64,000 nt of DNA from NCBI GenBank assembly GCA_038087015.1, contig JASBNA010000005.1:806001-870000 (forward strand), given 5' to 3'. This DNA is from Cerrena zonata (taxonomy: Eukaryota; Basidiomycota; Agaricomycetes; Polyporales; Cerrenaceae). Position numbers and translations under genes: made by a program. The notes under the pieces were generated by a model. It made no database searches. It was not told the DNA's origin and was given only the letters and a program-made list of their open reading frames with translations. Below are positions 24,461 to 36,775 of this stretch, in pieces. Position 1 is the first letter of the stretch. Every line of letters begins with the position of its first letter.

Positions 24461-25001
24461 CGGGAGACATCACCATTTAGTATATATAGTCGCCATCTGT
24501 ACAGCACCGGGATTGCAAAAGAGGTATAATTATAAACGTACCGGGGGAAACATGTAAGGGACGACGTCAGAATTTGACGGTGAGTGGTTCAGGGGCAGAG
24601 AGCGCATCAGGAAACTTGGGGATTGGCAGTTCTGTAGCGTGAACGGTCCGAAAGAGACGAATCGGGGTTAATAGCGGTCTTTGATCCTGGGCTCTGCATT
24701 CTCTGAGGCTGGCCAGAGAAAGTAGCGAAGGTCCGGGTTCTGACAGAGAGAGAGCTGATATCGACGATCAGAGTGGTCGCGGCTGACAAGACGCCCCGAG
24801 AGACAAGAGACATCCAGCCTGCGAACGCTCGAAAAGGCTCTGACCTCCTCTCTCCTCCTCAGCCTGCTACTGTCTCCCTCTGCTCGTCCCCTGCCCTTCT
24901 CTTCCCTTCTCGCTCGATCTGATCCCTCTGTTGTCTTATCTCTTCTTCCCCTCTGGCACAAAAAACACAACCCTCCTAGCAACAGTTATTGTAATCGTGC
25001 A

Positions 25002-26683
25002 ATGGCCATGGACCCTCTCTCGCTAGGGAATGAATCGCCTCCTGCTCGCCAGTCGATGTTTGGCAGCTTCCTGCGCGGTCGTCCACGAGGCGGCTCACAG
25101 TCTCATCCCTCTCCTCCCCCCGATCTCGCCACCTTCTGCCTCCCACCACCACACCAACTCGACGTCCAACGCTCATCCGGCCACCAGAGACTCACCCTCC
25201 CCACACCCACCAGACGCAGCCCATAGACGCCGACCCGCCGCTTCCATCTCTCCCCATTTGCAACCTTCTCACTCCACCACCAACGCCACCTCGTCCGTCG
25301 CTGGTCCTTTCTCTCATATGCTCCGACGCCGACGCTCAGCGGGCGCACTCGCCTCCAACTCTACTCCCCAGGTCCCTGTCGTCGCCATGACCAGACCAGC
25401 GGCGGGTGCAACCAACAACAACAGCAACGTTGCCACTAACAACCTTTCTGGCTCTCATCGAATTCGCCTCGTTCCTCACTTGGACTCACGACGGTCTCTG
25501 CGCTTTGAACCGATCAGTCGAGATGTCAAAGAGGGCGACTCTCCTCTGCGCATCGGTCGCTTCACCGATCGGTCTGGTCTCGGGCTCGCAGCAGCCAACG
25601 CAAACGGTTCCAACAAACTCGCATTCAAATCCAAAGTCGTCTCTCGCGCCCATGCAGAGATCTGGGTCGAGGCTGGCGGCAAGTTTTATATCAAGGACAC
25701 CAAGAGCAGCTCGGGCACCTTTTTGAACCATGTCCGCCTCGCCAACGCCAATCAGGAGAGTCGACCACACGAGCTCAAGGATGGCGATATGCTTCAGTTG
25801 GGCGTGGATTATCAGGGTGGGACGGAGGATATCTACAAGTGTGTCAAGATCAAGATCGAGGTGAATAGAGAATGGCAGGCCCAGTCGAATCCCTTCAAGT
25901 ACGTCCTCATTTCTCTTCTATTGATTCTGTACTGATCCTTTTACAGTGCGAATGCTTTGAAGCAACTCAAAGAAATCGCTGCCATGTCCGCCACAGGCAA
26001 CACCCCAAAGAAAGTCGTCGGTGTCAAATCCGCTCTCCCCGACTGCTGTATCTGTAAGTCTCCCTCCACTCACTCTCATTTCACCCTCTCACATCGCACT
26101 CTCAGGTTTATTCGCAGAAACCATCAACCAAGCCCTCTTCATCGCACCCTGCTCACACACATTCCACTACAAATGTATCCGCCCCCTCCTCGAACAACAC
26201 CACCCCAACTTCGCATGCCCCCTCTGCCGAACCTTCGCCAACCTCGAAGACGACGTCGAAGTGGAAGTCATCGAACAACCCAGTCTCCTCCTAGACACCA
26301 CCCCCATCGTCGTGACCCCAGCTTCAGGTGGTGGTGAAGATAATCTGAGGACGGCTGCGCCTGACCCGGGTGCTGAAACTGAAGTGGAGAATGATAATGT
26401 TGGTGGGCCGAGGACGACTAGGAGACGGTCGTTTGTTCCTCCTGTACCGGCGAATGCGACTACGGATGTGGGTGAGGATGCGGAGATGTTGGATTTGTCG
26501 GGTCTTCCGGTTCTTCCGGAGCATGAGCAGGATCCGTCGGATGATGGAGATAGTGTGGAGGGGGATGGGATGTTCCCGCCTATGAATTCGGGAGGAGGAG
26601 CGGGTGCAGCTTCTGCGTTGGGGAGTAGGTCGGCGGAGTGTTTGTATCGGGTGAGTCGTACTGTTTCCCTCTCGTGTCGCTGA
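25002..26683 (+). pseudogene. FHA-RING ubiquitin ligase, left copy: frameshifted near start and C-terminally truncated
   Basis: Duplicate of the gene at 40361-42110. Two defects are visible. An extra T near 25134 shifts the frame of the original ATG at 25002, so reading from there stops at 25226. The C-terminus is cut at 26644 by the duplication breakpoint, after which a foreign tail of 13 codons runs to a stop at 26683. However, an ATG at 25030 in the other frame is restored to the correct frame by the same extra T. Using it with exons 25030-25898, 25947-26053 and 26106-26683 gives an open 517-residue protein that still contains the whole FHA domain and the whole RING. It may thus be a live variant with a new N-terminus of about 35 residues and without the last roughly 50 residues. 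I label it pseudogene with that reservation. Confidence 0.8.
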
Positions 26684-29600
26684 TCCTGTCTAGGATTCCG
26701 TTTCTCCTTCCCCCAACATGATGCACAGTTGAACCCAGCACTACACTTTCATCTCTCATCGACGCGCAGCGCAACGCATCGCCACTCCTACTAGAGACCT
26801 CAAATGTGCTGAACAATCAGAAATGCAATGTCTCTGGTGCCCCACTCGTCTGCGATCTCTCTGATGACTCTTGTCTAACTGAAGACAATGTGCTTACGTC
26901 CTCCAGATTGAGCAGGACGTCTCTCGGCGTCCTGCCTACCTCAACTCCTGGCTGCCTCGTCTAAGCTCGTCGTTCTCTCATCCCCTACAGACGCCAAGAT
27001 GATGTGTGGAAATATCCTGATTCCACACACCACCTCGCTTCTCTTGTCTCTGCATCTCTATCTATCTTCTGGGAGACATCGACTGCACTATTCACTTTCT
27101 GGGCGCCATGGCGAGACTCGGTCGTGACCGCGTTTCGTCACTTCCAACCTCAAATAGACAATGACGGTACGTCAGTGTTGGCAGAGTAGCCCTACGTGCA
27201 CCGAACGTCGTCTGTTAAGGACTACAGTGCCATGTGTACATAACGCACCCAGAGAAATTTTAAAAAAAAATTTGTTATGTTCGACGACATGGACCGAGTG
27301 AACCAAGATACACTGTCTCGGAATGGAAAAGACGGTATATGAAGGTACGAAAGCATAATCCGAGCACGATGAGGAAAGGTTGGTTGACCTACAGACGACA
27401 CCGACGAGTAGTCGTTGAACGACTACGGCGTTCTTGACAACATGGTTCAGTACGCTAGAAATCATCGTTTAGAAGGGTCGAACCGCACGACAGTCAAGAA
27501 AGCATCAACATACCTTACACTCGACATAAAGACCGTTGAGGAACGGAAACGACGAGATGAAGGGGGAAGAACGGGGAGGGGAGAATGGTGAGCTTGCCTC
27601 CGTCCTCCTACGCTTTTATACCTCTACCTCTCATACATTCCAGCTCTCATCCATGTGGCCCCGTCGTCCGACCATACGGAAAGCACGTAAAACGTTGCAA
27701 CAGCAACAGTCGGCGACGTTCTTGGTACCCTCGTTTTCCCTCGTCAATATTTTTAACAGACGGGATACGCGAGTGTAGGTGGGTTCTGTTGTTCCTCGTG
27801 ACAGGAACCCGTTCTCATTCTAGATGCGTTGCGTTGGGTGCGAACGGTGATGGTCTTTACATACCGTCTGCACCTCGATTTCTTCTCTTTTTCGTATTTC
27901 GTGTCCCGGATATCGGAATGAGTGACGATGCGCCGTCGAACACCCTACCAAAATATGGCTCGAAATAGCACGGCCCAGCCGGCAAAGTAAAAACATTCCG
28001 TAAACACAAGAACGGTCAGAAAACTTCACAGATTCCCTGTTCAATCCCGGTTATGCATAGAATCTCGAGTGTCGATGTGGAAACGACCGAACGGAGAAAA
28101 CCCAAACTCCATCGCACCTGTGTCGTTTTACGAAAACAGAGCGGGTTTCCAAACCCTCGTCCTGATTCCCACAAGGATATTAATGATCATAACAAAACCC
28201 ACTCTCATTCCTCGAATGATCAGCATAGAGTACTCCACATCGTCTCCCTATTGCACGTCAAGGTTCACGGTCGCCCCCACCACTTCCTTTCTTCCAACGT
28301 GTTTCATCATGCATTGACGAGCCTCGGTTATTGGGAAGGAAGGGCTGTTGCCTTCGTTCGCGGTACGTTCTACTTTGTTGATTTTCACGATTGAACCCTG
28401 TGTCCTCCTCCGTATGATCTGGGTCATGACCGTCCTCACCTGCCGTGTTATCTGCGGCGGAAATAACACCGAAGAAGAGGACGAACACTACTACCCCGTT
28501 CCTCACTCCATGGAATACGTTGTCTTTGATCGTGACTGAACGTCTCTAGATTTATTTAGAAATATCCGTCGAACTTGTTGAGAAATGAAATTTAGAGGGC
28601 AAGTCTATCGCTTTTTCTAACATAGAGAGCTTGTTTTACATTCGAATGTTTAGATTCGTGTAAGCGAGTTCTATAAGGGTAAGTGTATTGTGTATACATT
28701 TATCTCGAAATATTGTCAATGTTTATTTATCAACGCACCGCGTTTTCTGCCTCCCTCTTACAGCAGAACTTCTCATCAGCAATCCGACACTCACAAAATA
28801 TATCTTTGTGATCGGTCTCGTTTTCTGATCTCGCCTCCTCATGGAACATCGCCATTTTCTCCTGGATTGTGAGTACTCTGTTATATCTATTTATTTTCTA
28901 TTCCCATTGGCGCACCGCGTTTTCTGCCTCCTCTCACTATATTTACGAAAACGGCTTTTGACGAAAAAGCTCGATCTTGGTTGGGTGAGGTGTTTGCGAC
29001 GGAATATTCCTACCGCCCATCATCTGACTCGGGAGGATGCTCTCATACTGAGAATACAACTGTTTCTATGCCCCCTTGTAAGCTGGGTGGCCGTGAACCG
29101 AATGGGAATGGGAGACAATACTCGCTTTTCCAAATCTCCGAGTCGACCGAGGTGTGGATAGTTTCATGCATAACACAAGTAGGGCAAGCTCGTCATGGAG
29201 ATTGCGTGTACGGCTGCGAGACTAGATGGCCGAGTAGTATGCAAAAAGTTTTTTTGTGAATATTAAATATTTGTGTATAGACACAAGAGCAGTACGTTGT
29301 GAAAACGACACTACGCGACTCGATTAGAGCCTGGGAATGTGTGAGTGAAACAAGATACCAAACAGAATGTGTGCATTTCCATTCAATTTCATGCGAGCAC
29401 CGACTGACAGAAACCTATTGGTTTCGGTAACTTGATGAAACTAGGCGTATACATAGGCTATTTATGCAACGAAGGAAATGTAAGTATTGAATTTCTAGAG
29501 AACAGACTAATAGACGTACCTTACACATGATGACAACAAAAATAAGGATGTCTCGTGCATTCGACATCCACAGCCTGGAGCTAAATGGTTCAAGAAGCTT

Positions 29601-31700
29601 TCTCGTGTTGCCATTACTCGACGATCTTGGTGGGTATACATGACTTGTTTTACCCAAGTAACCATAATCTCAGAAAGAACACTAGCCTGAGCGAGAGAGA
29701 CTGGGGAATGTGACACATGTGCGATCGGTGCATATTTCGTGTAGCACGACAAGTCAAAATCGACGATCCTCTGTCGATCATAGTGGGAACCGGGGGTTAA
29801 TGCGGATCCATTCCCAACAGAAAATCCGGTATCAGTATGTAAGAGACTAATCTTTTCGACGAGAGAGATGGAGAGTGTGATATGCGAATGCACAAGAATC
29901 CATGTAGACAGCAGAGGGTCACATTCTCCATCTTGTCAATGACTGTACGTGCATTAGAGAATTCCCCGTAGGCCCTTCTATTGAGCGATACCAGATTGAA
30001 ACCTAGAGATCACGGATAATGCTCACGTTGTCATTCCTTGCCAGTGAGGGTCTAGTGATCTTGTCGTTCTCTCGTGATATGAACCTTCATTCAGACTCGG
30101 AACTTACAAGTACTAGGGACTCACCTTACAGAGGTTCTTCCGGCATTGTACTGCGGGTCCCACTGTCGCTGGTGTCAATTAGCTGTGACCCTCGATACAG
30201 TAGCCTCTTCTGCGGCATTTTTTCAAATAAATATCTATGGATTTTGTACTCACGTTTTCTAATATTGATGTGAGAACATCTTGTGCCTCATAATCCAAAA
30301 AGGAAGGGGTGATGTTGCTCGGCCACCAAACATGATTTCCGACTCACGGATAGGTTGAACGAGCCGAAACCATATGAACTCTTACCGTACAGTCTAAACT
30401 GTATGGAACTCAATTCTAGCATCTGAAACTGGGCACAAGAGGCACAGTGCAATTCAAATGGACCAACACAGAAGGGAAGAAATGAATCCAAAGATTCTGT
30501 GAACACAATGATGTTTGCAAGTCAGGTAAGATGGAGTAGGAGTTGGTTGGGAGAGTGCCTCAAAAAACCTAACAACCATGCTGATGTCGCCTAGGTTAAA
30601 AGCTAATCTGGAAGATCGGTGACATCAGCTCGGAGAAGCATTGATGGGTAGAATAGAATATACATGGTCAAAATAAATGACTTACGTGGTTGTTATGGTC
30701 TCTTGTTGGCCAGGCTCTGCAGAGTCCATTTGGGGACCGGGACATATTCCCCGTTTTCGAGAAAGGGTTGCCTTTGCACGTTGGGATCATTTGCGAGATC
30801 CGAAAATAAATGAGATAGATCGAAATTTGAATTTGAGGGATAACTGGCATAATGGAAGAGACTCTTACAAGATACTAGGAGGTCCACATAGTTTCAGTCG
30901 AAAGTGAATGGCAGATGCAGAAAGTGACAATGTGTTCGAATGAACGAGAACCTGAGCACGCGAGTCTGAGAATCAGTAATGATCGATCATGAATTTAGGC
31001 TCTCGGTGCTCCCAGACTCTCTCCCCTCTTGTCTTCTTTCTGTTGCTGTACCCGTCTAGTACTGAGCACTCCAGCACTATACACGAAACCCTGTGCAGAT
31101 ATTCTCGATGCATAGTGGTGTGAGTTAATCGTGTAATACGAGTAATTGCTACTAGTATTGTTTCTGATAGTCGAAGGGGGGCCTCCATGCCAACCATATG
31201 TATGTACGACCATCATACAAACCTTGCCATCATCAGGTAGGTGCATTGTGTGCGGTATTTACAACAATCTCACTGACTTCTAAGTGCTATATCTTTATTG
31301 GATCATCTTGTCAGTGTTCTGATTAGGAACATTTGCGGAAGATACTATTTTTGGGGCCTTCCACTGACAATCATTGATGGCATGGTTGCCAGTGTGACAA
31401 TGCTTAGCAGTAGCGGTCTGTTTCAAATTTACAAGATATGCAATTCCACAGTGCTACTCTATGAGTCACTGATGTTTGAGTGTTGCCGACATCTGAGAAT
31501 TTTCCAATGAAGTCCTGAGTTGACTATAAAACAATTCAACTCTAAAGTTTAACCATTATTTCTCAACAATGTCAAGCATTGACAGTCTCAAGTTAATTCA
31601 ATGTGCTCTCATGCCTCTTCGGGAGTGTCCTGAAGTTGACATTCAGCTGCGTAAGTCAGTTGTGACAGTCTCCCTCAAATTGACTCATAACCCGAGATTC
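26684..31700. other. Gene-poor DNA between the duplicated blocks
   Basis: About 5 kb without a supported gene. It includes an A/T run near 27258-27275, a weak pair of direct repeats at 28690-28940 (listed separately), and many short overlapping frames on both strands. A minus-strand frame at 29893-29507 has a V-S-L-A-Q-A-S-V-L-S-E-I-M-V-T-W stretch reminiscent of basidiomycete DUF6533-type helices, but neighbouring exons could not be found. Confidence 0.4.
28690..28940 (+). repeat. Pair of direct repeats, about 178-base spacing
   Basis: The word GCACCGCGTTTTCTGCCTCC occurs near 28734 and again near 28912, each preceded by a TATTTAT-rich stretch and followed by CTCTNAC. It looks like a two-unit tandem duplication with partial decay. 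No function is apparent. Confidence 0.6.
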
Positions 31701-31729
31701 CCATAGTCTCAAGAATAACACCAACAGGC

Positions 31730-32255
31730 CCGCCTGGGATTAATGTTGCTGACCGCATCGCATGGCGGACATACATCCGTAATATGTTGGAGGGAAGTTA
31801 CTGTCAGTACCAATTTGTCTTTGATCATTTGAGTGGGTCGCTTACCGTAATTCTTTCCAGGTGCCGCCGCTGGTCGGACTGCAAAGGTCCCATGGAAACA
31901 CCTCTTTCGAGGTGTGCTCCGGGATGGTGTTCTGTTGGTTGGATACCCCCTGACCTGTTCCTTTCGCGACCCAAATGCACTCACAAAGGCTGATCTTTGG
32001 ACCTTGGTTTGTGCCATTTTTGATGGAATCTGTTATTTTCGAAGGGTCAGTGATCGCGAACGTGAGGTGTTGATCAGTGCGTGGGAATTGGGAGTGAAGG
32101 AAGGGATTTACAAACCAATTCCAAAACGCAAGAAACGGTGTGATGTGGATGAGTACAGGGGACGGCATCTGGATGCCAAGACGGGTCGGAAGAAGAAAGG
32201 GGGCTGGATCCACAGCGATGCAGAGGTGCCTGAAGGATGGGATGATAGAAACTGA
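31730..32255 (+). pseudogene. Remnant of an unrecognised basidiomycete protein gene
   Basis: An exon of about 400 bases begins after a TTTCCAG acceptor near 31861 and is open to a stop at 32255. It reads A-A-A-G-R-T-A-K-V-P-W-K-H-L-F-R-G-V, a G-V-L-L-V-G-Y-P block, an L-W-T-L-V-C-A-I block, then a basic tail (P-K-R-K-K-R, R-K-K-K-G-G-W). An upstream piece (31735-31797) reads I-N-V-A-D-R-I-A-W-R-T-Y-I-R-N-M-L-E-G and may be the preceding exon. Codon-level texture is coding-like. The V-P-W...L...G-Y-P pattern resembles long uncharacterised proteins common in mushrooms and often tied to repeats. I found no complete start or N-terminus, so it is probably a gene fragment. Function unknown. Confidence 0.45.
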
Positions 32256-33479
32256 TAACAACGTGTCATTTTTTTATGGCTCTTCCAGGCTATTGATATT
32301 TTTGCAAGTTGGCGGAAACTCCTAAGCAGCGGCACAGATCAAAGAAATATCTTCGGATTTTACGACAAGGTGAGCCAAGTACCACACCGTGTATCGGAAG
32401 ATGAGTTTGTCATTCCCAGCATTAAGGCCGAATGGGTCGAATTTCGCACTAACAGGTGCAACGAGTGAGAACGGCATGAAATCAAATATCGAGTTGTGGT
32501 CATTCGCCTAGTATGCATCAAACAACGCGTCGCAACGGAAAGAGGTCCATGTGTGAGTGACACCATGAGTGGCAGTGCGAGATCTCAGGATGCCGGTCCG
32601 ATCGGGTAGCAGATGCCATTTACAAGTTAGGACACCCATCTTCCCGTCAACTTCTGCTCTGCGACATTTTCCTCTTGACTCTATACCTCCACCAACTCTG
32701 GGTCGCATGTTGAAGACGACGCGGCGTCTCTCGTCCCCCCTTCGCTTTCTGCTCACTACTCGGGCTGCTCGGGCAACACTATGATAGAAGCAAGTTCAAC
32801 TCGACAATGTACTCCGAGGCTCAAGCAGTTTTGACCGTCGTATTCGCCGAATCGCTCCGCTACCGATCTTTTTTTCCGTGTTTCCCACCTCTATTCAACT
32901 TGGATCACCAATATGAATTTTCTTGTTGCCCGCACCGGCAGAACGCCTCTATGAGCTCTTCGTTGTAGAACGAGGTCCTCTCGCGGTCGGGATCTTAGGT
33001 TTGTCATTTTATTTTATTTTCCTCTATTGCCGCTTTTAATTACTATACACTTCATTCCCCAGAAATGGGAGTTAAACGAAACTCGATCTATCAGACGGTC
33101 GATATTCTTTCGTTTTCTTGCCTTCCCAACTTTCTGTTGCTTGATTTTGTCCATCTCCGCTTCATCTCGGGAGCTTCCTGTGTCTCCTTTCTATGGTATT
33201 TCTCTTTGTTTGATACATCATCTCTGAGAGGCGACGCCATCCATAGACTAGACCGCCTGCATCCTCACCACATTTGTACGTTGTTATCTCTTCCTTTTTG
33301 CTCTCCGGCCGACTCAGTCACTGACAGGAAAATCAAGGTGTCACCCAATTCAACCCATCTTTGACATCCTTCAATTCACATGCTGAACAGCCGCAGATCT
33401 TACCAAGTATACGGGTATTTCAAGAGGATTCTGTGGTCGCGTTGGCAATCTATTGCTCGTCGATCCCATCGGTGTCTTT

Positions 33480-36100
33480 GTTGAAGGTCAAAAACGAAGA
33501 CGAGAGGGTTCGTTCTCTGTCTAGGTAAGTGTATTCTACCCTTGCTTTCTCCGTGCGCCATGATCGCGATCTAATACGCACCCGTAGGTGAGTGCCTTTA
33601 CCTCAATGAGCTCAAGAGCAGTCGACCGATGCGGCGTCACCATCGTCCACTTCAACTCATTTTTTCGTTGCACAATTCAACCAGGCCACTCTCTTGGGAG
33701 TGTATTCACCTATCGCTCTCCCCTCTGCCTCAAATCCATTCTTGTTTCCTGCACATCCCTTCTCTATCCTCCGTTTGGTCGATTTCAAGCCTCGTCGTGA
33801 GCTGATCGCATTTTTCAGCTTCCGGCGAGATATGACTTCTGCCAGCTACAAAGTCAAGTACCTGGATGTTATAGAGTGATGCGGGTTGGTCGAATCCCCT
33901 GCGTTGGATACTCCCTCGTGCCGAGGTGTACACTCGTCGTACGAGAGGATGAGAGTGCTCGCCGTTGATTGAAGTCCTCACCGCCACATTCTCAGTCTAG
34001 GTAAGTGTATTGTCTCCCTGCCTTCTCTGTATGCCATCATTGTGATCTAATACGTGCCTGTAGGCGAGCACCATTGCCTCAATACGCTCAGGATCACTGG
34101 CAATCGATCAATGTGGTCGTCACCATTCTCCACTCCAACAACTCATTCCTTCTTTCCACGATTGGACACGACCATTCCCTAGGGAATACCTCCACCTCTC
34201 TCTCCCTTCTGACTCGAATTCATTCTCGTTTCTCGCGCATCCCTTCTCTACCTCCCATTTGGTCGATTTAAAGCCCTACCGGGAGGCGATCACATTTCTC
34301 GGCTACGAAGTCAAGTCCGTGACCAGCACGAGTTGGCCGAGTCCCCCTTCAATACTTTATTGCGCCGAGTTTTACACTCACTCTCGTGTCATCCGATTCA
34401 ACCCCTTTCCAACACCCTTTACTCCTCATGCCGAAAATTTGTGTATGCCAGCACTCGACGTGAGCGTTTTATCTTCACGACCTCTTCCCCTCTCTAGCCC
34501 TCGTTTAGTCGGTTTCAACCTCGACCGGGAGCCGATCAATGTTTTCGATTTCCGGCGAGATATGTTTTTCGCCAACTACGAAGTCACGTTCATGGATGTG
34601 ACAGGCTAGCACGAGTCGGACCCCAACGGTGGATCTTGCGCCGAGTTGTACCCTCACTCTAAGGGTGCGCGAGTCCTCACAGACATATTCTCACCTACGG
34701 TTGGAGCCTCGGAAGCTTGTCAAGAAGAGGAAGACGAACAAGGATGTGCATTGCTATGATTCAGGTATGTTTATATACATATTTATTTCTCTTTCTCTTT
34801 CTCCCTCTCCTTACACTCCACATAGGTCGCAATATCTATCCTGGATCTCCAGATACTTGCGACGACATCGTTCGAGATGATGCTCGTCCTCCGCCGAGAA
34901 ACGACTTTCCCTCTCTGGAGCATGTTCGGATACTGCTGGACCTAGTCGATAGGATGGATATGCCAATGCCCCTTTGCTCTCCCTATCGCAAGCCTCGTTT
35001 AAGAGTCCCTCTCATCTCGTGGCCTTCTACTGGTGGCACTAGGAACCGATTACATTTTTCACCTTCCGGCGAACCTTGCTTTTTTTGCCGATCATGAAGA
35101 TCACGACCGCGCTCCTGGAACCGTCTCGACTCCTCGCTCTCCCCTCCAACTCATCCTCCTTCGCATTTCTCGCCTATCTCTTTTCTCGTCTCCGTTTGGT
35201 CGTTTTCAAGTACTGCCGGTAGTCGATCACTGTTTCCGGCTTCCGACGAGATACAATTTTTTGCGAGCTACGAAGATCACAACTGCGCGGTCGGAGTCGT
35301 CTGCCCCCCTCGCATCTGCATCTCCCTTCGACTTATTCCTTTCCATTTCCCGTGCATCTGTTCCATCTGGCCATCATTAAGCCCTGCCGGCAGCCGACTG
35401 CATTTTTCGCCTTCCGGCGAGATACGGTTTTTTCTAGCTACGAAGATCGTCGTTATACCCTTGGGACCCTCTGGACTCTTCATTCCCCCCTCCGACTCAT
35501 GGTCATTCTCGTTCCCCCTCTCCAACTCCCATTTTGTCAGTCTCAAACCCTGCCGGCAACCGACTGCTTTTTTCGGCTTCCGGCGAGATAGGATTTTTTC
35601 CAGCTGCAAAACAAGTCCATGGACGCGAAGTTGGTCAGGGCTTTACAGCCACCAACGATGGATCTCGCGTCGAGTTGTACACTCGATTTTCGGAAGGACG
35701 AGAGTGCTCGCCGTCGATTCAAGCAGATACCTGCTCGTGTGGAAAGGAGGAAGACTCACGAGGATGCGGACTTTGTGGTCGAGGTACGCAAGTATGGATA
35801 TTTCTTTCTCTTCCTCTGTCTTCTCACACTCGAAGTGACTCTATGTAGGCCTCGATCTCTCTCTCGACTTTGCAAATGCTTATGACCACCTTGTTCAAGA
35901 CGATGTACACCCTGTCAATACAACATTCCCTCTCTGCGGTGTGTCTGTATACTGCTGGGACTAGTCGACCGCTATGCCCTTTTCCTTGCTTTCTCGCGAG
36001 TCTTTCTTTCGATTTCCTTACAACTCTCGGTCTCTATTTCAAGTTCACAAACGCCCCGGGAGCCGACTAGTTTTTTGGACTTCCGGCGAACTTCCTAAAT
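33480..36100 (+). repeat. Degenerate tandem array encoding an F-x-F-R-R-D motif
   Basis: The clearest units are about 480 bases apart: CTAGGTAAGTGTATT at 33521 and 33997, and TTTGGTCGATTT at about 33775 and 34259. The nucleotide core CTTCCGGCGAGATA (or a close variant) recurs near 33819, 34550, 35055, 35245, 35420, 35580 and 36085. In several units one frame stays open around the core and reads like L-V-x-F-x-x-x-R-E-x-I-x-x-F-x-F-R-R-D-x-x-x-A-x-Y (33694-33879, 34259-34609, 35352-35591). Each unit also carries an intron-like segment beginning GTAAGT or GTATGT and ending TAG. The array could be a multi-domain gene in decay or a minisatellite with coding origin. I know no family with this motif. 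Confidence 0.65.
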
Positions 36101-36639
36101 TGCGCACTATGGGTGTTTCCATTTCCTATGGAGCTCGTCTTGCTACTCGCATCTGCACTATACCCTATTCCACGGACATCTTGCGTCGAAATCGAAGGGT
36201 TACGAAACGACTCGATCGATCGAGACGTTCAAGTGCCTGCGAGGGTCGAGAAATCGCATTCACTAACATCCTTGTGTTCTTTTCAGGTGATTGAGGCTAC
36301 TGTCGTCATGCTGGACACTTATCCAGCTTCATTCGGTCACAGCGGAGTGCCGAAGATCCGAAACTGTGGTATTTTCGATGGAAACATGGATCGACGGACA
36401 AGCTCTGTGTTTGGGCGGTTGGTGCGACGCGAGTGCATGGCGTCGTTTGGCGGTACGGTCTCTGATGATTCTATCTTGTTTTTCCGACTGGGGAAAGACA
36501 TGTTTGATCGCTGAAGCGGCAGTTCTCACCGGAGGGACTTGCTTATTCGGTTTCTGACTTGATGGGTGTATGTAGATAGTTTGAATATATTTTTGTGCCT
36601 GCGACAGAGTACCTTGTACAAGTATTGTGATACCCAGAA

Positions 36640-36775
36640 AGCAACAAGTGTTCTAGTGAGTAGAGATGGTGAGTAGAGAACAACGAGTACAGAACAAGTG
36701 TTCTAGTGAATAGAGATAGTGTGTAGAGATAGTGAATAGAAATAGTGAGTAGAGAACAACAAGTGTCCGGTTTCA
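36640..36775 (+). repeat. Short tandem repeats beside the duplication breakpoint
   Basis: Variants of AACAAGTGTTCTAGTGAGTAG and of TAGAGATAGTGAATAGA repeat several times, ending about 100 bases before the left edge of the right duplicated block (36878). The units are 12-40 bases with interspersed changes. Confidence 0.75.

Larger units (their letters stand above)
21526..26644. repeat. Segmental duplication, left copy
   Basis: Direct repeat of 36878-41999. By eye, similarity starts at AAAGATAGCCGG (21526) inside the BTB gene and stops at GGCGGAGTGTTTG (26644) inside the FHA-RING gene. Over 22081-22379 I counted six substitutions in about 300 bases, so the copies are about 2 percent apart there. 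The interior contains the BTB 5' part, a 2.9 kb divergent spacer with dispersed repeats, and most of the FHA-RING gene. Confidence 0.93.

Noticed and set aside
29507..29893. Minus-strand frame with a helix resembling DUF6533 proteins
   Set aside because: Only one short stretch is suggestive; no matching neighbouring exons were found within 1.5 kb.
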